A stretch of DNA of 27,004 nucleotides. It comes from Methanomassiliicoccales archaeon (GTDB taxonomy: Archaea > Thermoplasmatota > Thermoplasmata > Methanomassiliicoccales > UBA472). Shown piece after piece: positions 22,023-27,004 of this stretch. A model generated the notes under the pieces. The model was not told the origin of the DNA, did not search any database, and saw only the letters and a program-made list of their open reading frames with translations. Positions within the stretch are counted from its first letter, which is position 1. Every line of letters starts with the position of its first letter. Where the stretch lies: positions 1 through 27,004 of the forward strand of contig JAJRAL010000171.1 of NCBI GenBank assembly GCA_028679935.1, in the 5' to 3' direction. Position numbers and translations under genes: made by a program.

Positions 22023-24510
22023 CCTTGACCTGTGGAAGTATCACGATGAACACTGAGCCCTTGATCTCCTCCGCGCCCTCCCTATCCTCCACCCAAACCC
22101 GTCCGGCGAACCGCTGCACCAGCGCCGCGACGACCGAAAGGCCGATCCCGTGGCCCTCCGCCGCCGCCCCCACGTCCACCTGGTCGAACCTCTTGAAAAG
22201 GAACTCCCTGCGCTGCTCCGGCACCCCGTCCCCGCGGTCCCTGATGTCGATGCGCCAGTACATCTTGCTCGCCTCCTCGTACGGGCCCACCTCGACCTCG
22301 ACCGGTCCCTTGCCACCGTACTTGCAGGCATTGCTCAGGAGGTTGTAGGCGATGTCCTTGATCATCGCGTCGCCGAGCACCATCGCCGCCTGCTGCGGCG
22401 GGGAGTAGCGTATCTCGATATCCTCGTAGAGGGTGTTCATTCGCAACGAGTCGATGCACTCCTGGACCACCTTGCCCACGTCCACCGGTTTGAAGTCCCT
22501 CATCGTATCCAGAGTTCGGATCAAGGACAGCTTGCGAACGTCGGCTATCAGTCCGGAGATGTTCTCCGACTGCGCCAGGGCAGCGATGACGAACTTCCGC
22601 TGCCGGTCATCGAGCTTCGGGTCCTTGGCCAGCATCTCCAGGTAGCCGTGGATCGGCACGTTGTAGTTCGCGACGTCGTGGGTCAGCAGGATGTTGTACA
22701 TCTGCTGCGCCGAGGCGTGCTCCTGGATCTGATTGAAGAGCGAGGCGTTGTTGATGGCGATCGCGGCCTGGGCGGAGAACATCTCGATGAGACGGTAGTC
22801 CGCGGTGTTGAACGGAGTGCCCGGCACCTTCTCCAGGGTCATCACTCCGAGGACCTCGTCGCCCATCCTCAACGGCACCGATATCAGCGAAGACGGCTCG
22901 TCTGGCGTGCCGTCGACCTGCTTCGCCCTTTCGTCCCGGTCAGCGCGCTCGATGAGCATCCCCTCGCCCTTCTGCGCCACCAGCCCGGTGATGCCCTCAC
23001 CAAGCTTCAGCTCGTGGCCCTCCAGGTGATACTCCGAGATGTTCGCAACGCAGCGGAGGCGACGGGTCTGCTTGTCGAGCGAGAACATACTGGCCCGGTC
23101 GGCCTTCACCAGATCCGACGCTTTCGAGAGGATCGTGTAGAGCACCTTGGGGAACTCAAGGCACTGAGTGATGGCCGCGGTTGTCTCGTAGAGCGTCTCC
23201 CTCTCGCGGTTCCTCAGCTGCAGCTCCCTCTTCAATCGGGCCTTCCGCACCGAGATGCCGACCTGGTTGCTGAAGACCTGGAGGATCGGAAGCTTGGCCT
23301 GGGTGATGCCGGTGAGCCGCTTGGACGCGAAGAGGGCGCAGCCGTAGATCTCGCGTCGTGAGCGTATCGGGAGGCAGGCCAGCGCTCGGATCTCGGCGTC
23401 CTCCACCTCGATCCTCGGGTCGCTCCTGATGTCTAGCGAGATGAACGGTTTACCCTCTTGGACCGTGACATAGAGCTGGCCGGCGCCGACTATCCTAGAC
23501 TCGAGCAGGCGCCTCGCGCCCTTGAAGTCGATGCCCGCGCAGACCATCCTCGGCTTGCTCTCGGCAGCGAGCAGCCTGAAGACCGCGTACTCGATGCCGA
23601 GCGACTCAATCAGCTTGTCGAGGTCCCGGTCGATCGTGTCAGCGAGGTCATCGGACTGGACGAGGTCGGTGGATGCCTCGGCGAGCGCCTCAAGGTTCTG
23701 CAACCCGTCGGCCTCGTTTCGCATCTTGAGCAGGTTGCTCTGGGTTCCTCCGCCGATGGCGACGCCGATCGCATCGCCGTTGTCGCCCCAGAGCGGCGCG
23801 AACCGCCAAAGGAACCGGACCGCGTTGCCGTCCCTGGCGCGTATCGGCACCTCGACGGTCACACGCGTCCCAGCGAGCGCGTTCGCCAGGACCTTATCGA
23901 CGCTACCCTCTAGAATCTGGTCGCTCGCCACGAGCTCTGATAGCTTCTTGCCCCTCAGCTCATCGGCAGTGAACCCCATCTCGATCGCGGTCGATTCGTC
24001 GACGACGGTTATCTTGCCCTGCGGGTCCAGGACCATCATCGCCGATTCCGCCGGCCCAAGTGCATCCTCCTCGGTGATCAAGGAAGCCAGCGGCACGAGG
24101 ACCGGGGAGGGCCGGTGTATCGCCTTGGCGAGTATGTTGATGCCGATGATCGAGTTGCCGTCGGTGAGCTGCGCCAGGCTGAGCTCGAAGGGAATCGGCT
24201 CGCTTCCTGGAATCAGGAGCCTCGCCGTGACCTTGCTGCTCTCTTCGCTCCCGAGCGCGGCAAGCGCCTCGTCTATCTTCGGCCAATCCTCGCCGTGAAC
24301 GAAGCCTTGGAGGTCCTTTCCGATCAGGTTGTGCGAGCCACCAGGAAAGGAACGGTCGAACGCCTTGCTGACCGAGAACACCTTCCCTTCGCGGTCGAGC
24401 GTGAACGTAAACCACGAGGTTTCGGCACCGTTGCCGTTCTGTAGGCCGGCCGCCGCGGCGACGTCCTCCCTTCTGTCAGGAGCATCGCCCTGCGATCCCA
24501 CCCTATCCAT
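22018..24510 (-). CDS. Soluble PAS-PAS-GAF-GAF histidine kinase
   Basis: This kinase has 830 residues from ATG 24510. Residues about 30-130 and 155-260 look like PAS domains, and 280-430 and 450-595 like GAF domains. The dimerisation/phosphoacceptor helix follows with His611 (ILLTHDVANYN), and then the ATPase domain: N-box Asn727 in NLLSNACKYGG, G1 DRGDGVP, F-box LFKRFDQ and G2 GHGIGLSVV. No membrane segments are visible, so it senses internal signals, possibly redox or small ligands. I chose ATG 24510 because TATA 24533-24540 predicts transcription from that base; the GTG at 24525 would be upstream. The receiver gene follows on the same strand. Confidence 0.93.
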   Translation of the reverse strand: MDRVGSQGDAPDRREDVAAAAGLQNGNGAETSWFTFTLDREGKVFSVSKAFDRSFPGGSHNLIGKDLQGFVHGEDWPKIDEALAALGSEESSKVTARLLIPGSEPIPFELSLAQLTDGNSIIGINILAKAIHRPSPVLVPLASLITEEDALGPAESAMMVLDPQGKITVVDESTAIEMGFTADELRGKKLSELVASDQILEGSVDKVLANALAGTRVTVEVPIRARDGNAVRFLWRFAPLWGDNGDAIGVAIGGGTQSNLLKMRNEADGLQNLEALAEASTDLVQSDDLADTIDRDLDKLIESLGIEYAVFRLLAAESKPRMVCAGIDFKGARRLLESRIVGAGQLYVTVQEGKPFISLDIRSDPRIEVEDAEIRALACLPIRSRREIYGCALFASKRLTGITQAKLPILQVFSNQVGISVRKARLKRELQLRNRERETLYETTAAITQCLEFPKVLYTILSKASDLVKADRASMFSLDKQTRRLRCVANISEYHLEGHELKLGEGITGLVAQKGEGMLIERADRDERAKQVDGTPDEPSSLISVPLRMGDEVLGVMTLEKVPGTPFNTADYRLIEMFSAQAAIAINNASLFNQIQEHASAQQMYNILLTHDVANYNVPIHGYLEMLAKDPKLDDRQRKFVIAALAQSENISGLIADVRKLSLIRTLDTMRDFKPVDVGKVVQECIDSLRMNTLYEDIEIRYSPPQQAAMVLGDAMIKDIAYNLLSNACKYGGKGPVEVEVGPYEEASKMYWRIDIRDRGDGVPEQRREFLFKRFDQVDVGAAAEGHGIGLSVVAALVQRFAGRVWVEDREGAEEIKGSVFIVILPQVKV

Positions 24511-24532
24511 TAGCCTTGCCACCACGTTGTGG

Positions 24533-24540
24533 ATATATAA
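24533..24540 (-). promoter_or_regulatory. TATA box of the histidine kinase
   Basis: TTATATAT is centred 26 bases before ATG 24510, giving a leaderless mRNA. Confidence 0.6.
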
Positions 24541-24742
24541 CTCTGCTTTCCCAGTGTCTTTTCGCGCTCACTTGTCTGGACGCGTCAGTCAGGCAATATG
24601 CAGTTATGTATATAAATTGCTTGAATTTAAATCGTCTTCGATCTCGTGCCTGGCTGTCCAGCATCTCCATCCCGAATCACATCGGACACATCCCTTGCCT
24701 AGATTCCAAAAGTAATCATTGTGACCGCTAGCGAATCAAGCG

Positions 24743-24750
24743 TTTATATA
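24743..24750 (+). promoter_or_regulatory. TATA box of candidate ncRNA
   Basis: TTTATATA is a near-consensus archaeal TATA box on the plus strand with no protein gene within 300 bases downstream. It predicts a transcript from about 24773. Confidence 0.5.
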
Positions 24751-24772
24751 GACCCTGGTGTTTCGCGAACTA

Positions 24773-24870
24773 GGAGCGTTCTGGGAAGGGCCAACCCCCA
24801 AATCTCCTCCTGAATGGAATTTCGTTCCACCTTGCAAGCCTTCCCAAACCTCCTTTCCCCCTTTCGCAGA
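24773..24870 (+). ncRNA. Candidate structured small RNA
   Basis: Starting at the site predicted by TATA 24743, nested pairings are visible: GGAG (24773-24776) with CTCC (24850-24853), GGGAAGG (24783-24789) with CCTTCCC (24839-24845), and a hairpin TGGAA-TTTCG-TTCCA (24815-24829). A pyrimidine tract TCCTTTCCCCCTTT (from 24851) could end transcription. It matches none of the RNAs I can recall (no RNase P, SRP or tRNA motifs). The ends are estimates. Confidence 0.35.
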
Positions 24871-25033
24871 TGCTCTATCGTGTTTCGAGTGTTGATCGGA
24901 AGAGTCCGTGAGGGAATAACTGTGAGCCCGCAACTCGCCGGATAGACGCCCCTAGACGATGCTCGCTTTCGTTCTTTCACCGTGCAGCCAGGTCGCGTCC
25001 AGATGGTCTGGGGAGACCGATAACTAGAAATGA

Positions 25034-25063
25034 CGACATCGCATATGTCGCCACCCTAGGGTG
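25034..25063. promoter_or_regulatory. Paired palindromes before egsA, overlapping its ribosome-binding site
   Basis: CGACAT (25034-25039) and ATGTCG (25045-25050) form a 6-5-6 hairpin. Next to it, CACCCTAGGGTG (25052-25063) is a perfect 12-bp palindrome that includes GGGTG, the Shine-Dalgarno motif 5 bases before ATG 25069. They could be operators or leader structures that hide the ribosome-binding site. Confidence 0.45.
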
Positions 25064-25068
25064 CGGCG

Positions 25069-26136
25069 ATGGATGAGGGCGACTTCACAAAGTCCCGCGC
25101 GATGATTTTTCCCAGGAACGTGCTCGCAGGGCACGACGTCATCGATGCGGTACCTAATGTCTGCAAGGACTTCGGTCTTTCAGGCACGGCGTTGATGGTC
25201 GCCGGGGAAAAGACGCGGAAGGTAGCCGGGGACAGGATCGAAGAGGGGCTCCGCAAGAAGAGATTCGACGTTCAGATCGCCGAGACCGGAGAGGCGACAT
25301 ATGAAAACCTCGCCTTTGTCGAAAAGACGGCGAAGGAGGTCAAAGCCTCGTTCTTGCTGGGCGTCGGGGGCGGCAGCAAGATAGATCTCGCCAAGATGGC
25401 CGCCAAGGATCTGGGGGTGGAGTTCATCAGCATCCCGACCTCGGCCTCCCACGATGGCATCGCGTCGGGAAGGGCCTCGATCAAGAACAACAGCATGCCG
25501 CTCTCGCTCGAGGCGAAGGTCCCGCTCGGCGTTGTCGCCGACACGGCCGTGATCGTCAAGGCGCCATACCGGCTTCTGGCGGCGGGATGCGCGGACGTCA
25601 TATCGAACTCAACCGCCTTGCTCGACTGGGAATTCGCGAGGAGGCTTCGGCACGAGGAGTTTTCGCGCTCGGCGGCCGCGCTGGCCAATTACTCGGCGCA
25701 GACCGTCATGGAGAACGCCGACCTCATCAGGCCGAACCTGGAGGAGAGCGTCTGGATCGTCATCCGTCCAATCATCATCTCGGGCATATCGATGAGCGTG
25801 GCGGGCAGCTCCCGACCGACTAGCGGATCGGAGCACATGTTCTCGCACGCCCTCGACCTAATCGCGCCGGGACGGGCTCTTCACGGAGAGCAGTGCGGCG
25901 TCGGTTGCATCATGATGATGTACCTCCACGGCGGCGACTGGATGAAGGTACGGAACGCCCTGCAGAAGATAGGCGCGCCTACGTCGGCGAGGGAGCTGGG
26001 GCTGACCAGGGAGCAGGTCGTCGAGGCGCTCGTCACGGCGCACAAGATCCGGAAGGACAGGTTCACCATACTCGGCAGTCAGGGACTGACGCACGAGGCG
26101 GCCGAGAAGATAGCAACGATCACCAAGGTCATCTGA
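25069..26136 (+). CDS. egsA: sn-Glycerol-1-phosphate dehydrogenase
   Basis: This 355-residue cytoplasmic enzyme reduces dihydroxyacetone phosphate to sn-glycerol-1-phosphate with NAD(P)H, the first step in archaeal membrane lipid synthesis. The nucleotide loop LLGVGGGSKIDLAK is at residues about 95-108 and IPTSASHDGIAS at 123-134. Zn2+ ligands are expected at an Asp near 170 and at His in GSEHMFSHALD and in ALHGEQCGVG. Length and motifs agree with the archaeal family. ATG 25069 follows GGGTG by 5 bases. The UPF0179 gene follows 19 bases later in the same direction. This gene is the clearest evidence that the DNA is archaeal. Confidence 0.97.
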   Translation: MDEGDFTKSRAMIFPRNVLAGHDVIDAVPNVCKDFGLSGTALMVAGEKTRKVAGDRIEEGLRKKRFDVQIAETGEATYENLAFVEKTAKEVKASFLLGVGGGSKIDLAKMAAKDLGVEFISIPTSASHDGIASGRASIKNNSMPLSLEAKVPLGVVADTAVIVKAPYRLLAAGCADVISNSTALLDWEFARRLRHEEFSRSAAALANYSAQTVMENADLIRPNLEESVWIVIRPIIISGISMSVAGSSRPTSGSEHMFSHALDLIAPGRALHGEQCGVGCIMMMYLHGGDWMKVRNALQKIGAPTSARELGLTREQVVEALVTAHKIRKDRFTILGSQGLTHEAAEKIATITKVI

Positions 26137-26155
26137 GCGGAATGGAGGGAAGGCA

Positions 26156-26581
26156 ATGGTCACGGTCACATTGATAGGCGAGAAGCAGGCGAAGGTCGGC
26201 ACCTGCTTCGTATACCGGGGTTTCGTACCCGACTGCCGCGAGTGCAAACTGAAAGCGGTCTGCTTCAACCTGGATTCCGGTGCGACGTACCGGATCAAGG
26301 TGGTGCGGGACGTGAGGCACGAGTGCAAGATGCACGAAGAGGCGGTCCGGGTGGTCGAGGTCGAGAAGGTGAGGAACATCGTCGGCCTGGGGCGGAAGTT
26401 CGCCCTCGAGGGATCTACCATCACCTTCGAGGAGCCGAGATGCCGCAACCTCGGATGCGCCAAGTACCGCGTCTGCCATCCGCTCGGCGTGGAGCGCGGC
26501 GCCAAGTACAAGGTCGTCGAGGTGCACGGGGACATGGAGTGCCCCGAGGGCCATAGAATCGTCGAGGCCCTCCTGGAATGA
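26156..26581 (+). CDS. UPF0179-family cysteine-rich protein
   Basis: This 141-residue archaeal protein of unknown function has nine Cys: 17, 27, 30, 36, 57, 96, 101, 107 and 129. The groupings GTC...DCRECKLKAVC and RCRNLGCAKYRVC are the pattern of this family, which probably binds zinc or an Fe-S cluster. ATG 26156 is preceded by GGAGGG. It lies 19 bases after egsA, so the two are probably co-transcribed, although no functional link is known to me. Its stop is separated from that of the convergent moeA by a single base (TGA-G-TCA). Confidence 0.93.
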   Translation: MVTVTLIGEKQAKVGTCFVYRGFVPDCRECKLKAVCFNLDSGATYRIKVVRDVRHECKMHEEAVRVVEVEKVRNIVGLGRKFALEGSTITFEEPRCRNLGCAKYRVCHPLGVERGAKYKVVEVHGDMECPEGHRIVEALLE

Positions 26582-26582
26582 G

Positions 26583-27004
26583 TCATTGGAAGAAACGGAC
26601 CTCGACTATCGAGCCGCGGCCGATTTCATATTCCTCCATCCTGACGTATCCCTCGGCCGAGGACATCGCGCCGATCGCCCCCGACTCCCGGAACGCCTGA
26701 TAGACGGGCCCACCTTCGGTCCTGACGGGCATCATCGGCCGGCTAGATGGAGTGCGTAGCTCGCCGCCGACGGGCAGCGTCTCGATCCTTTCCTGCCGCG
26801 GCGGTAATCTCGCGAGCAGCCTGGCGCAGGGCGCGAGGATGACGTGCGAGCTCATCAGGCAGGCGGCAGGGAGGCCGGGCATGCCGTAGATCGGCCTGCC
26901 GTCGACCATGCCGAAGAGCGTCGGCTTCCCCGGCTTGATTCGGATGCCATGGAATAGCACCTTGCCCCGCTCCGCGATGACGTCCCGGAGCAGGTCCTGC
27001 TCCC
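26583..27004 (-). CDS. moeA: Molybdopterin molybdenumtransferase MoeA, C-terminal part (5' end outside window)
   Basis: MoeA inserts molybdate or tungstate into adenylylated molybdopterin. The visible part, open at the window edge, reads EQDLLRDVIAERGKVLFHGIRIKPGKPTLFG, followed by GRPIYGMPGLPAACLMSSHVILAP. KPGKPTLFG and GMPGxPxA are the MoeA/MogA-fold signatures. The last 75 residues are the C-terminal beta-barrel domain IV (GAIGAMSSAEGYVRMEEYEIGRGSIVEVRFF). The gene continues beyond 27004; its start is not in the window. It implies molybdo- or tungsto-enzymes in this organism, for example formate or aldehyde dehydrogenases. Confidence 0.94.
   Translation of the reverse strand, partial: EQDLLRDVIAERGKVLFHGIRIKPGKPTLFGMVDGRPIYGMPGLPAACLMSSHVILAPCARLLARLPPRQERIETLPVGGELRTPSSRPMMPVRTEGGPVYQAFRESGAIGAMSSAEGYVRMEEYEIGRGSIVEVRFFQ

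Larger units (their letters stand above)
24511..25068. other. Long intergenic region with several promoters and palindromes
   Basis: There is no convincing protein gene in about 560 bases; the reading frames present have low-complexity, unnatural composition. The region is more AT-rich than its neighbours around 24590-24640. It holds TATA-like elements at 24609-24617 (GTATATAAA, both strands) and 24743-24750, a candidate structured RNA (24773-24870), and two palindromes just before egsA. Confidence 0.6.

Noticed and set aside
24516..24980. Short open frames in the gap before egsA
   Set aside because: They have no fitting start signals, atypical composition and no protein-family features, and they overlap promoters and the candidate RNA.
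1..27004. tRNA or rRNA genes, CRISPR arrays, insertion sequences
   Set aside because: I found no T-loop-like GTTCGANTC context with a foldable cloverleaf, no regularly spaced repeats, and no transposase or terminal inverted repeats.

Overview
The window looks like a GC-rich chromosome segment from an archaeon. The strongest markers are sn-glycerol-1-phosphate dehydrogenase (egsA), which makes the archaeal lipid backbone, a UPF0179-family gene, HdrA/MvhD-type electron-transfer proteins, two iron-sulfur flavoproteins with the CX2CX2CX5C motif, and a minimal SufC-SufB pair. Many genes have a TATA-like box about 26-30 bases before the start codon, which implies leaderless or nearly leaderless mRNAs. 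Inside operons, Shine-Dalgarno motifs and ATGA/TGATG overlaps are used instead. This fits a euryarchaeal lineage, and I lean towards a Thermoplasmatota or methanogen-related genome. That placement is inference only; no rRNA or mcr gene is present.

Layout. Positions 1-5407 hold two complete ECF-type cobalt/nickel transporters, divergent around a Fur-family regulator. On the minus strand run fur, a CbiM-CbiN-CbiQ triple fusion and a cbiO cut by the window edge. On the plus strand run separate cbiM, a PDGLE-domain (CbiN-like) gene, cbiQ and cbiO. Positions 5415-7142 (minus) hold an HdrA-type FAD/[4Fe-4S] protein and a small methyltransferase. Positions 7276-9242 are sufC-sufB, followed by a small winged-helix gene and an ATP-cone/PD-(D/E)XK fusion. 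Positions 10591-13107 (minus) hold a degenerate PEP-synthase-like protein and a VOC protein. Positions 13277-14448 are an Mrp/NBP35 ATPase and a NifX-like protein.

Positions 14531-15283 (minus) hold an acetate/succinate-type (AceTr) transporter preceded by a short in-frame upstream ORF. Positions 15420-17281 carry a divergent pair: an HdrA N-domain/ferredoxin/MvhD fusion and an iron-sulfur flavoprotein. A zinc-ribbon HisA-like protein, a multidomain response regulator and a PrsW-type membrane protease follow. Positions 21005-24510 (minus) are a soluble histidine kinase, a lone receiver protein and a second iron-sulfur flavoprotein. After a region of about 560 bases with no convincing protein gene but a candidate structured RNA come egsA, UPF0179 and the C-terminal part of moeA.

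Themes are metal uptake (two Co/Ni importers under Fur-type control), Fe-S cluster assembly (SufBC, Mrp, NifX-like), and flavin/Fe-S electron transfer with sensing. The most unusual points are: an ACG codon exactly where the metal-binding Met-His N-terminus of CbiM should start; a CTG start for the second cbiO; HdrA functions split over two distant genes; a PEP-synthase-like protein with its catalytic His replaced by Asp; a leaderless upstream ORF in frame with the transporter; and two convergent gene pairs that share a CTAG as both stop codons.
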